From assembly GCA_031366005.1 (NCBI GenBank), contig JANLZB010000089.1, positions 1-29,429 on the forward strand: a stretch of DNA of 29,429 bases, in the 5' to 3' direction. Below are positions 9,788 to 17,086 of the stretch, one piece after another (position 1 is the stretch's first letter; each line of letters starts with the position of its first letter). The stretch comes from JANLUX01 sp031366005. Lineage in GTDB: Bacteria > Bacteroidota > Bacteroidia > AKYH767-A > OLB10. The position numbers and the translations under genes are program-made. The notes beneath the pieces are model-generated. The model did not search any database, had not been told where the DNA came from, and saw only the letters and a program-made list of their open reading frames with translations.

Positions 9788-10336
9788 TCACTTTTTTACC
9801 TCAGTGCTTAATTTCACACTGTCACTTTTTGCTTTCGCTTCAAATTCTTTAATCAGCTCACCAGGAGACTTGCCAAGGTTTGCCAGAGAGACTCGCACAT
9901 CATTTGCTAATTTATGATCAGGATATTGTTCAAGGAATTTTTCATAATATTCTTTTGCTTTTGGTATATCATTTAATTCTGTTTCAGAAATAAATCCCTG
10001 CAGAAATAAAGCAATAGAGGTTTTAGAATAAGTGGGATAACGCTGAATCCGCTGATATAACTCAATGGCTTTTTCAGGCTGATGAATCCCGTTTGTTAAG
10101 TCTGCTGCGCGAAATAAATATTCAGCACTCATTGAATCATCCTGAAATTTATCTGCGTAAGCGAGATACTGGTGAATTACATCAACAGCTTTTTGTTTGT
10201 CAGGTACAGCAGCTGAATCATTTTTTAATTTTTGCTCAGCGGAAGCAATATCATTTTGCATTTTTTGTTTTCCGCTTCCGCAAGAAGCAATCAAGAAAAC
10301 ACTTGCTGTGAATATTAACAATAATATATTTTTCAT
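9788..10336 (-). CDS. TPR-like lipoprotein
   Basis: The 182-residue protein has a lipoprotein signal (MKNILLLIFTASVFLIASC, with Cys about 19 as lipidation site) followed by GSGKQ. The remainder is helical with TPR-like periodicity: DDSMSAEYLFRAADL, KAIELYQRIQRYPTYSK, AKEYYEKFLEQYPDHK. This resembles the repeats in YbgF/BamD-type periplasmic scaffold proteins but is too short and diverged to assign to either. The gene sits between the dehydrogenase gene (upstream) and the GT-C/TPR gene (downstream) on the same strand. Probably a periplasm-facing membrane-anchored scaffold (inference). Confidence 0.75.
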   Translation of the reverse strand: MKNILLLIFTASVFLIASCGSGKQKMQNDIASAEQKLKNDSAAVPDKQKAVDVIHQYLAYADKFQDDSMSAEYLFRAADLTNGIHQPEKAIELYQRIQRYPTYSKTSIALFLQGFISETELNDIPKAKEYYEKFLEQYPDHKLANDVRVSLANLGKSPGELIKEFEAKAKSDSVKLSTEVKK

Positions 10337-10354
10337 CTATCTTTTATTTATTTA

Positions 10355-10382
10355 ATTCAAAATTCATAACTCAAAATTTAAA
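10355..10382. repeat. Short heptad array, ATTCAAA-type
   Basis: Four consecutive 7-nt words fill this junction: ATTCAAA, ATTCATA and two further variants of the same word. It lies in the 51-nt gap between the dehydrogenase stop and the lipoprotein start. The region is AT-rich, so chance similarity is less excluded than for the other arrays in the window. Confidence 0.45.
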
Positions 10383-10387
10383 ATTTT

Positions 10388-11194
10388 TTAAAATGGAGAA
10401 TCTTTTTCTTTACGCATGTGATTGAATACAACCTTATCCATCATGCCCGGAAAAAATTTATTCATCCATACGGTAAGCTTTCCATTGGTTGTCAAAAGTA
10501 AATCACGTTTGCGTTTTATCACTGCATTATAAATAGCATTTGCAACTTCATCAGCACTCATCATATTTTTTTCATCACGTGGCGAATCGCCCTGTATTTT
10601 TCCTTCAGCATTTAAAGCTGTATTGCGAATATTTGATGAGGTAAATCCCGGGCACGCAACCAATACATGTAATCCTGTGCTTAAATTTTCTGTGCGTAAA
10701 GATTCTAAAAAACCTTCCATCGCAAACTTTGATGCTGAATAGCCTGTTCGTCCGGGTAATCCTTTTTTTCCGGCAACGGAAGAAATGCCAACCACACTTC
10801 CTTTGCTCTGCAATAAGTAAGGCAACGCATATTTGGTACAATAAACAGTTCCCCAAAAATTTGTTTGCATCACACTTTTAATAACTTTTAAATCGAGCGA
10901 ATTAAATAATGCCCGCATGCTTATACCTGCATTGTTAATCAGCACATCAATTCTTCCAAATTCTTTTACAGTTTGGTCAATCATTGCTTTGCATTCTTCT
11001 TCAATTCCTGCATCACAACTAATTGCAGTTACCCGAGCACTTTGTTTGGAGAATTTTTTTATTTCTTCTAAAAGTTTTTCCTTGCTGCGTGCAGTCATTA
11101 CTACATGTGCTCCTTCTTTAAAAAATTTCTTTGCACAGGCAAGTCCGATTCCTGAAGAAGCTCCTGTAATAATAACCACTTTATCCTGCATCAT
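10388..11194 (-). CDS. Short-chain dehydrogenase/reductase
   Basis: The 268-residue classical SDR has the NAD(P)-binding motif TGASSGIG (residues 10-17), NNAG (87-90), the catalytic serine in GISSVAG (about 138-139) and YSASK with Tyr about 152 and Lys about 156. Asp in ISCDAG marks the adenine-side loop, and an Arg in MTARSKEK suggests NADPH preference (inference). The C-terminus ends MNKFFPGMMDKVVFNHMRKE, as in many Bacteroidota 'SDR family oxidoreductase' proteins of unknown substrate. I chose the ATG at 11194 over the in-frame TTG at 11203 because the promoter -7 box occupies 11201-11208. That leaves a leader of only a few nucleotides. Confidence 0.9.
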   Translation of the reverse strand: MMQDKVVIITGASSGIGLACAKKFFKEGAHVVMTARSKEKLLEEIKKFSKQSARVTAISCDAGIEEECKAMIDQTVKEFGRIDVLINNAGISMRALFNSLDLKVIKSVMQTNFWGTVYCTKYALPYLLQSKGSVVGISSVAGKKGLPGRTGYSASKFAMEGFLESLRTENLSTGLHVLVACPGFTSSNIRNTALNAEGKIQGDSPRDEKNMMSADEVANAIYNAVIKRKRDLLLTTNGKLTVWMNKFFPGMMDKVVFNHMRKEKDSPF

Positions 11195-11230
11195 TGAACG
11201 CAAATGTATATTAATCTAATTTTGGTGCAA
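11194..11230. promoter_or_regulatory. Interleaved divergent promoters for the SDR and GNAT-like genes
   Basis: Minus strand: TTG at 11230-11228, 19 nt, then TACATTTG at 11208-11201. Plus strand: TTG at 11194-11196, 20 nt, then TAATTTTG at 11217-11224. Both match the Bacteroidota -33/-7 consensus. The two promoters occupy the same 37 bp, so polymerase could hardly bind both at once. The minus-strand start would fall only about 1-4 nt before the SDR ATG; the plus-strand leader would be about 16 nt. Confidence 0.7.
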
Positions 11231-11246
11231 GCCCAGAGGCAACTAT

Positions 11247-12410
11247 ATGCAGTTAATCGAAGTTAAAACTACGCGTGATATAAAAGATTTTTATCATGTA
11301 CCTTTTATCATTTATAAAAACATTCCGCAATGGATTCCTCACCTGAAACAAGACGTAGAAAAGATTTTCGATCCTGAAAAAAATAAATTAATTAAGGATG
11401 GAGGTGAAGTAATTCGCTGGTTATTAAAAAATGAAAATGGAGAATTGATTGGTAGAGTAGCGGCATTCTTTCATCTTGCCACAGCAAAATCATTTGATCA
11501 ACCTACAGGAGGAATGGGTTTTTTTGAATGTGTGAATGATGAGCAATCAGCTTGCAAACTTTTTGATACGTGCATAAGCTGGCTTCAATCAAAAGGAATG
11601 GAAGCCATGGATGGTCCAGTGAATTTTGGAGATAGAAATCAATTTTGGGGATTGCAGATTGATCGTTTTGATGAGTCACCAATTTATCCATTGAATTATA
11701 ATCAGCCGTATTACCGTCAATTTTTTGAATCCTATGGATTTCAGGATTATTTCAAACAATTTGTTTTTTGGCGGGATATACGCGTACCTGCTCAACCTAT
11801 TTTTATACGTAAGTACAATCAGCTTAAAAATGATCCTGATTTCAGCATGAGCAACATTCGTGGAAAATCTATAGAAAAAATAGCAGAAGATTTTCGGGAA
11901 GTTTATAATGGTGCATGGTCAGGTTTAGCGCATTTTAAAGAAATGAAACCGGAATCAGCATTAAAGCTTTTGAAGTCAATGAAGCCGGCTATTGATCCTG
12001 ATATAATTATTTTTATTTATCATAAAAATAAACCCGTTGCTTTTTATATTAACCTTCCTGAGCTGAACCAGATATTCCGTTATGTAAAAGGAGACCTGAA
12101 TTGGTTAAGTAAATTAATTTTCGTTTATCATAAATTTAAGAAAACTCCAACAAGAATGACAGGAGTTGTTTTTGGAGTTGTAAAAGAATGGCAGGGAAAA
12201 GGGTTGGAGGCAGCATTGATAGTGTATGCGGAGAAAACCATTGTTCCGCAAGGACATTATAAAGACACGGTGTTAAGCTGGATTGGAGATTTTAATCCTA
12301 AAATGATTAAGATTACCGAAAACCTGGGAGCTACATTGTATCAGACATTTATCACCTATCGCTATCTTTTTGATCGAACAAAAGAATTTAAACGGGCTCC
12401 CATTCAATAA
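11247..12410 (+). CDS. GNAT-like acetyltransferase-fold protein
   Basis: The 387-residue protein opens with MQLIEVKTTRDIKDFYHVPFIIYKN. It has the pattern of a large Bacteroidota family annotated as GNAT N-acetyltransferase or hypothetical: an N-terminal half with IGRVAAFF and a GFFECVNDEQ strand/turn, DGPVNFGDRNQFWG in the middle, and a C-terminal half with TGVVFGVVKEWQGKGLEAALIVY. The last resembles the acetyl-CoA-binding motif A (Q-x-K-G-x-x-A). Substrate unknown. It is transcribed divergently from the SDR gene through shared promoter DNA, which suggests linked regulation. It stands alone before tRNA-Lys. Confidence 0.7.
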   Translation: MQLIEVKTTRDIKDFYHVPFIIYKNIPQWIPHLKQDVEKIFDPEKNKLIKDGGEVIRWLLKNENGELIGRVAAFFHLATAKSFDQPTGGMGFFECVNDEQSACKLFDTCISWLQSKGMEAMDGPVNFGDRNQFWGLQIDRFDESPIYPLNYNQPYYRQFFESYGFQDYFKQFVFWRDIRVPAQPIFIRKYNQLKNDPDFSMSNIRGKSIEKIAEDFREVYNGAWSGLAHFKEMKPESALKLLKSMKPAIDPDIIIFIYHKNKPVAFYINLPELNQIFRYVKGDLNWLSKLIFVYHKFKKTPTRMTGVVFGVVKEWQGKGLEAALIVYAEKTIVPQGHYKDTVLSWIGDFNPKMIKITENLGATLYQTFITYRYLFDRTKEFKRAPIQ

Positions 12411-12474
12411 AAATGAAATACTTTTTATTGATTACCAACAGTTTCACTGTATGTTGAATAATAATTCAATGATT

Positions 12475-12506
12475 TTGGATTTAAAAGAATAGAAATCCTA
12501 TTTTTG
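12475..12506 (+). promoter_or_regulatory. Candidate promoter of tRNA-Lys
   Basis: TTG at 12475-12477 and TATTTTTG at 12499-12506 are separated by 21 nt, slightly longer than the usual 19-20. Transcription would start near 12512, giving a leader of about 45 nt. That leader ends in GATC-GAAA-GATC (12545-12556), a small tetraloop hairpin immediately before the tRNA. Confidence 0.55.
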
Positions 12507-12557
12507 CGCGCGCTTTTAGCCTACATGACTAAGAGTTGACCAAAGATCGAAAGATCC

Positions 12558-12633
12558 GATTCCGTAGCTCAGCTGGTAGAGCATTACACTTTTAATGTAG
12601 GGGTCCTGGGTTCGAGCCCCAGCGGGATCACCA
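12558..12633 (+). tRNA. tRNA-Lys (anticodon TTT)
   Basis: A 76-nt cloverleaf including an encoded CCA. The acceptor GATTCCG pairs with CGGGATC (one G-U pair), the D stem is GCTC/GAGC, the anticodon loop CTTTTAA presents TTT, and the T arm is CTGGG/CCCAG with TTCGAGC. Confidence 0.97.
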
Positions 12634-12646
12634 CCCATTAGTAGTC

Positions 12647-12674
12647 AAAAAGCCCCATTAATTTGGGGCTTTTT
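12647..12674 (+). terminator. Terminator of tRNA-Lys
   Basis: AAAAAGCCCCA (12647-12657) and TGGGGCTTTTT (12664-12674) form a perfect 11-bp stem around a 6-nt loop, ending in a T run 14 nt after the tRNA. Because of the flanking A and T runs it could work in both directions. Confidence 0.9.
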
Positions 12675-12755
12675 CATTGAATTGCAGATGATAATTTAAT
12701 CCATTATTTTAGGTAGTAATTTTAACTTGGTCAATTAAAATTATAGATGCAAATA

Positions 12756-13268
12756 TTAATCATTAATACTTAATCGTAGCCGTGTTGCTTCAATTTTTTT
12801 TCTCACGTCTTGACTCACCGGAAGTTTATCCACCAAGTTTAGATGTTTTCAAGTGATCTTGTTTGCTCATTAATGCAAAATCTATTTTCTTTTTTTTAGG
12901 TTTGGTCATGTAATACAAAAAGGTTCCATACGACTCTTTGTTTTTATTGATTTTTTCGTTTTTTTACTGACGCTTTCTGTATTTGTAATTGTAGGTTTGG
13001 TGTTTTGAATTCTTGATGGTGTTGAATTTGAATTTTTGTTGTTTGCACTCTTAGAGGGAATGTGCAGAGTCTAATTTTTTTTGATCGGTTCCTTCTTTTT
13101 ATAAACAATAGGATTTAAACTTGTATTTACATTCTTGAAAATTGCAATGCAGATAATGTATCTAAAAAATAATATGGCAATTGAATTATATAATAAAAGC
13201 ATCAATGAGCAGCTCAGGGGGATCAGGCCAATAATTTTGTTTAACAGTTTCTCTAACGTTTTTGGCAT
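12756..13268 (-). pseudogene. Decayed gene for a small membrane protein
   Basis: On the minus strand an ATG at 13268 opens a frame reading MPKTLEKLLNKIIGLIPL, with a hydrophobic segment of about 35 residues and then KKKEPIKKN, and meets TAG at 13073-13071. The same frame continues as a Ser/Asn/Lys-rich stretch to a TGA at 12908-12906. Residues continue in a second frame (SYGTFLYYMTKPKKKKIDFALMSKQ, split by the start/stop overlap ATGA). A third frame, one base off within an A run, ends as DKLPVSQDVRKKIEATRLRL and reaches TAA at 12756. Joined, this gives about 170 residues with one nonsense codon and two shifts, both in A runs. Alternatives: three tiny genes, or assembly errors in homopolymers. 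Product not recognised. Confidence 0.5.
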
Positions 13269-13331
13269 AAAAGTTTTATAAAGAATTTTGCAGCCAATAC
13301 ACAAAGGATTAATTTATAATATTTTTTTAGC

Positions 13332-13350
13332 CACGTTGCACAACAACGTG
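13332..13350. other. 7-bp hairpin upstream of the 13415 gene
   Basis: CACGTTG (13332-13338) and CAACGTG (13344-13350) are inverted around CACAA. A second weak pair, AGTTAAA/TTTAACT, follows at about 13355-13379. This could be a leader structure, an operator or a terminator remnant. No promoter box was clear. Confidence 0.3.
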
Positions 13351-13414
13351 TATAAGTTAAAATTTACAAAAGTTTAACTGGCTTTTCAGGCATAATTTTT
13401 TTTCATAGCGATTG

Positions 13415-14074
13415 ATGGCTGCAACAACAGACAAAAGAACTCAATGCCGTAAAAAGTTTTTACGTTACTTCAAAAAGGGTTTTTATGATCCTACATATAT
13501 TGCTTGGGAAAGAAATTACAAATGGCAGGCGCATGAGGAATGGATGGTTCAATTGAACAAGAAAGAATTTGCACGTCTGCTGAAAGAAAAACAATTTTCA
13601 GAAATCGCTCTTCGTGCGGTACGTATTGAAACAAAAACAAATCTTTTATTCTCCTTTGAAAAGATGGCATTGCGTGATGCAGTAAAAGGAGAGGTGGGAG
13701 CCAAAGCATTTGCCAATGGTTTATATGATTATATCTATGGAGCACAAAATATTCAAAAACGCTTTGAAGATTTTGCTAACGTGGTTGCATCGTTACCAAG
13801 AAAACAGACAAGAGTTTTTACATGGCCGCTTCTCACAGTGTTTGGGTTTATTGCAAAGCCGGATGAATTTATTTTTTTAAAGCCCCGTGTAACGCAGCTG
13901 GCCGCATCGAACTATGGTTATGATTTTGAATATCATTCAAAACCTAATTGGGAGACTTACCAAAGCCTGCTCGATTTCGCTGTAGAAATAGGTATGGATA
14001 ATAAAGATTTAAAACCCCGAGACTACATTGACTTGCAATCTTTCATTTGGGTGCTAGGATCGGATGAGTATTGA
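13415..14074 (+). CDS. Conserved-looking hypothetical protein
   Basis: I do not recognise this 219-residue protein. The ATG at 13415 is preferred over a TTG three bases earlier. It is soluble, basic at the N-terminus (DKRTQCRKKFLRYFKKGFYDP) and predicted mostly helical in its first half. The C-terminal half has many aromatic residues and the runs FGFIAKPDEFIFLKPRVTQ, YGYDFEYHSKPNW and KPRDYIDLQSFIWVLGSDEY. The composition is that of a real gene rather than random frame: no low complexity and a compact fold-like pattern. It is isolated between the pseudogene and the convergent ABC operon, so context gives no function. A nucleic-acid-related role is only a guess and not claimed. Confidence 0.7.
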   Translation: MAATTDKRTQCRKKFLRYFKKGFYDPTYIAWERNYKWQAHEEWMVQLNKKEFARLLKEKQFSEIALRAVRIETKTNLLFSFEKMALRDAVKGEVGAKAFANGLYDYIYGAQNIQKRFEDFANVVASLPRKQTRVFTWPLLTVFGFIAKPDEFIFLKPRVTQLAASNYGYDFEYHSKPNWETYQSLLDFAVEIGMDNKDLKPRDYIDLQSFIWVLGSDEY

Positions 14075-14104
14075 TAAAGTTTTATAAAAAAGCGGAGTTG
14101 ATAC

Positions 14105-14128
14105 AACACTTTTATTAGTGTTTTATTT
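14105..14128 (+). terminator. Weak terminator-like hairpin
   Basis: AACACT (14105-14110) and AGTGTT (14117-14122) form a 6-bp stem with a 6-nt loop followed by TTATTT. It lies 31 nt after the stop of the hypothetical gene, between convergent genes. Confidence 0.4.
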
Positions 14129-14209
14129 CTGCAATAAAATTTACTTCCCTAATAGCAAACGCTTTTTTTTATTTTCATTCTCCTTCAAAAAAATTCTGCA
14201 ATTAATTTT

Positions 14210-15328
14210 CTACGATGTTTTCTTGTAATTGAAAACTGCCCAACAGTTTAATACGATAGCAAAAAGTATAACTTTTAATAAATGATATTTTATGTCATCA
14301 AACCCACTTCCTTTTAACACAATCATCCGCATCACATCAATCATATAAGTTACTGGGTTTAGTTTCGCTATCATTTTTGCCCATCCAGGCATGCTATCAA
14401 TGGAGGTGAATAAACCGCTCATTAAAATAAAAATCATCATAAAGAAAAAAGCAATAAACATGGCTTGTTGCTGTGTGTCGCAGTAGGTAGATATCAATAA
14501 ACCAAATCCTAAAACTGCAAAAAGATAAACTGCAACAAATCCATACAACAATCCCATACTTCCGAGTGGAACAATACCATAAACCAACCATGATACTGTT
14601 AAACCTAATGTAAATACAATGAGTCCAAGAGCCCAGAATGGAATGAGCTTACCCAGTATAAACAAATGTTTTTTAATTGGTGTAACATTGATTTGTTCTA
14701 TCGTACCTATTTCTTTTTCTTTAACAATATTTAATGCAGAGAGATATCCTGCAATCATCGTTAATAAAATAGCAAGGATACCTGGCACCATAAAAAATTT
14801 ATAATTCATTAAAGGATTAAACCAGTTAGAGCTGGTTATTTCAATCGTTGGTATTGTATTCAATTTTGAGGGAGATACAAGTTGTAATCGGATTTCTCCG
14901 TTAAAATCTCTGATAATTGTAATGAGATAAGAGCCGCCCAAATTTGCTTTTGTTCCATTGATTGCATTTACTGCAATAAATATTTTTTGTTGATTCTCAC
15001 GAATTAAATTACGCTCAAACCCTCGCGGAACTTCCAGTATTAAATCTGCTTTATCTGCTTCAATTAATTTAAGAGCTTCTGTAAAGGAAGCATTGTAACC
15101 TGTAAGTTTGAAATAACCAGATGCAGTAATTTTCGAAATTAATTTTTCGGAATAACTTGAGTGATCATGATCAACAATGGAAAGATTAATATTTTTTACT
15201 TCATAATCTGCAGCCAGCGGAAGTATTAATAACTGCACAATAGGAACTGCTAATATTATAGCAACAATTGATTTGTTACGGAAAATCTGCCTTAATTCTT
15301 TTTGTAAAAGATATTTTAATGTCTTCAT
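14210..15328 (-). CDS. ABC-2 type exporter permease (YbhR/YhhJ-like)
   Basis: The 372-residue protein has the ABC-2 layout: one N-terminal helix (SIVAIILAVPIVQLLILPL, about 20-38), a large extracytoplasmic domain to about residue 170, then five or six helices. The conserved segment IVKEKEIGTIEQINVTPIKK precedes the second membrane block, as in YhhJ/YbhR-type permeases. It is the last gene of the operon, 19 nt after the first permease. The two permeases are homologous but clearly diverged, consistent with a heterodimeric transmembrane part. Substrate is not deducible; relatives export drugs, cations or lipophilic compounds. Confidence 0.9.
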   Translation of the reverse strand: MKTLKYLLQKELRQIFRNKSIVAIILAVPIVQLLILPLAADYEVKNINLSIVDHDHSSYSEKLISKITASGYFKLTGYNASFTEALKLIEADKADLILEVPRGFERNLIRENQQKIFIAVNAINGTKANLGGSYLITIIRDFNGEIRLQLVSPSKLNTIPTIEITSSNWFNPLMNYKFFMVPGILAILLTMIAGYLSALNIVKEKEIGTIEQINVTPIKKHLFILGKLIPFWALGLIVFTLGLTVSWLVYGIVPLGSMGLLYGFVAVYLFAVLGFGLLISTYCDTQQQAMFIAFFFMMIFILMSGLFTSIDSMPGWAKMIAKLNPVTYMIDVMRMIVLKGSGFDDIKYHLLKVILFAIVLNCWAVFNYKKTS

Positions 15329-15347
15329 CAGATTAATTTTTTATTTC

Positions 15348-16454
15348 TCAGGCTAAACGGATTTTAAAATTTTTCATACTCACTACCAGAAAAAATAGTG
15401 TCATGCCAAATAAGATTATTGTTTCTTTCCAGATAGCAGAAAATCCCACACCTTTAATCATGATTGATTTCACAATTATGTAATACCATTTTGCTGGCAC
15501 TATATTGGAAATTATCTGAAGAGCCAAAGGCATATTTTCAATCGGAAACATAAAACCACTAAGCAATATTGTTGGCAGCAGCATTCCCATTAATGAAATC
15601 AACATTGCTGTTTGCTGTGAATCTGTCCTTACTGAAATAAGTAATCCGATTGATAAACAGGTGACGATAAATAAAGTGGTTTCAGCAAAGAGTAAGAGTA
15701 CACTTCCGTTAATGGGAAGCTCAAGAACAAAAACGCTTAACAATAAAATGGTAACCACATTTACTAACGATAAAATAAGATATGGTACTGCTTTGGAAAT
15801 AATAACAAGTAGTGGTTTAAAGGGAGAGACCAATAGAATTTCCATTGTGCCGGTTTCTTTTTCTTTTACGATCGAAATTGCAGTCATCATAACGCACACA
15901 AGCATCAGCACTAATGCCATCACTCCAGGAACGAAATTGTGAACACCTTTTAACTGCGGATTATACAACATGCGTATTTCTGGAATAATTTGATAAGGTT
16001 GTAATGCAAACTTGTTTTGTTCAATCTGATAATCCGTTATTATCGATGTGACATAATTAGTAAGTGTGTTTGCCGTGTTTGGATCCGATGCGTCAGTAAT
16101 GATCTGAAGAGGAGCTTTATTCTGATGCATCAAATCGTGATAAAAATTTTCGGGAAACACCACAGCCATTTTAATTTTACCTGTTCTGAATGCAGCTTCA
16201 ATTTCGTTTCTGCTCATTACGATTTTTTCAATCTCAAAATATTCGCTTGCTTCTATTTTTGAAATGATTTGTTGTGTTCCAATATCTTTTGCATAATCCA
16301 CAACAACAATATGTGCGTTTTTAACTTCGTTGGTCAAAGCAAAACCAAAAATCATTATTTGTACAATGGGCAATCCAAACAAAATGAGCAAAGTTTTCCT
16401 GTCACGAAACACATGCGTGAATTCCTTTTTTACGAATGTTAAAAACTGTTTCAT
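15348..16454 (-). CDS. ABC-2 type exporter permease (YbhS-like)
   Basis: The 368-residue protein shows N-terminal helix LLILFGLPIVQIMIFGFAL (about 23-41), an extracytoplasmic domain with ITDASDPNTANTLTNYV, and C-terminal helices after IVKEKETGTMEILLVSPFKP, the family's conserved coupling segment. LLSGFMFPIENMP in the fourth or fifth helix region is also typical. Same family as the next gene. In the E. coli ybhGFSR arrangement the permeases follow directly after the ATPase; here 180 nt of repeat and a four-helix-bundle gene come between, the last of which ends 181 nt upstream of this start. Confidence 0.9.
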   Translation of the reverse strand: MKQFLTFVKKEFTHVFRDRKTLLILFGLPIVQIMIFGFALTNEVKNAHIVVVDYAKDIGTQQIISKIEASEYFEIEKIVMSRNEIEAAFRTGKIKMAVVFPENFYHDLMHQNKAPLQIITDASDPNTANTLTNYVTSIITDYQIEQNKFALQPYQIIPEIRMLYNPQLKGVHNFVPGVMALVLMLVCVMMTAISIVKEKETGTMEILLVSPFKPLLVIISKAVPYLILSLVNVVTILLLSVFVLELPINGSVLLLFAETTLFIVTCLSIGLLISVRTDSQQTAMLISLMGMLLPTILLSGFMFPIENMPLALQIISNIVPAKWYYIIVKSIMIKGVGFSAIWKETIILFGMTLFFLVVSMKNFKIRLA

Positions 16455-16462
16455 TTATTCAG

Positions 16463-16607
16463 TTGACAATTGAGAGTGGAGAGTTGACAGTGATTTTTAT
16501 AAGTTGACATTTGATGGTGGAGAATTGATAATGAACTTCATTAATTGAGAATTGAGAGTGGCGAATGGACAGTGAGTTTTTTTAATTGACAATTGATGGA
16601 GAATGGA
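16463..16607 (+). repeat. Heptad array with exact 41-nt higher-order period (TKGASAR words)
   Basis: Read on the plus strand, four blocks start at 16463, 16504, 16545 and 16586, exactly 41 nt apart. Each of the first three blocks is four consecutive 7-nt words fitting T-(T/G)-G-A-(C/G/T)-A-(A/G), for example TTGACAA or TGGAGAG. Each is followed by a 13-nt T-rich spacer beginning TGA: TGATTTTTATAAG, TGAACTTCATTAA, TGAGTTTTTTTAA. The fourth block decays after two words. The array fills the gap between permease 1 and the four-helix-bundle gene and reads toward the latter. Confidence 0.9.
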
Positions 16608-16634
16608 TAGTAAATTCTTCTTGCGAATCATTCT

Positions 16635-16994
16635 TTATTTTCTGTTGAGGTTTTCTTTTGTTGTCTTAACTATGCTTATTAACATACGGAGGAGTTCTGT
16701 GCAATCAGCATTTATTTCGTTGTGCATTTTCTCTTCAAGATATTCCGAATCTCTTAATAACATTAGCCAGTATTCAGTTTCATTCGCTTTCTTCAATGCA
16801 ATATTCATTTTATTTAAGAAATCAGCTTTTGATTGTGCATGTTCTGCTTCCTTAATCAATGCACCTATTGCAGTTCCGCTTCTTAATAACTGCTTTGAAA
16901 GCACAAACTCTTTTTTGTTTTCACTAAGAAATTTGTATGTCTTTATTATTTTAATGGCAAAAGCATAAGACTTAGCTCCAACTCCATTTTCCAT
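16635..16994 (-). CDS. Four-helix-bundle protein (S23/IVP, Avd-like family)
   Basis: The 119-residue protein matches the small four-helix-bundle family (TIGR02436 type). The visible signs are an opening helix with YAFAIKIIKTYKFLS, the characteristic LSKQLLRSGTAIGALIKEAEHAQSKADFLNKM (split around residues 32-63), then KKANETEYWLMLLRDSEYL and a last helix LLRMLISIVKTTKENLN. Known for the family: members are encoded in 23S rRNA intervening sequences in some bacteria, and the DGR accessory protein Avd shares the fold and forms a basic pentamer binding nucleic acid. No reverse transcriptase is in this window. The gene is inserted in an ABC exporter operon and bounded on both sides by inward-reading heptad arrays, which suggests it arrived with them (inference). 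Even its first codons (ATGGAAAATGGAGTTGG) echo the words. Confidence 0.9.
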   Translation of the reverse strand: MENGVGAKSYAFAIKIIKTYKFLSENKKEFVLSKQLLRSGTAIGALIKEAEHAQSKADFLNKMNIALKKANETEYWLMLLRDSEYLEEKMHNEINADCTELLRMLISIVKTTKENLNRK

Positions 16995-17009
16995 TTTATT
17001 TATTTATTA

Positions 17010-17086
17010 ATTATCATTATCAACCATCCATTTTCAATTCTCCATTGTCAACTGTCCACTCTCTACTCTCCACTCTCAACTCTCTT
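17010..17086 (-). repeat. Eleven contiguous heptads (TKGASAR words), minus orientation
   Basis: On the minus strand 17086-17010 divides into eleven uninterrupted 7-nt words such as TGGACAG and TTGACAA, all fitting T-N-G-A-N-A-N loosely and most fitting TKGASAR. It reads toward the four-helix-bundle start at 16994, so it is inverted relative to the array at 16463-16607. It overlaps the last seven codons and the stop of the ATPase 2 gene (stop 17065-17063). No 13-nt spacers are seen on this side. Confidence 0.9.

Noticed and set aside
7645..10627. A 20-nt identity between 7646-7665 (intergenic) and about 10606-10625 (inside the SDR gene)
   Set aside because: A single short AT-rich match without extended similarity on either side. 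It may be chance or a tiny gene-conversion scar and cannot be supported further.
16635..16994. Diversity-generating retroelement, because the four-helix-bundle protein is Avd-like
   Set aside because: No reverse transcriptase frame and no template/variable repeat pair are present in the window.
16463..17086. CRISPR array
   Set aside because: The 41-nt period contains degenerate 7-nt words rather than one conserved repeat; the interval between blocks is only 13 nt of T-rich sequence, and no cas gene is nearby.
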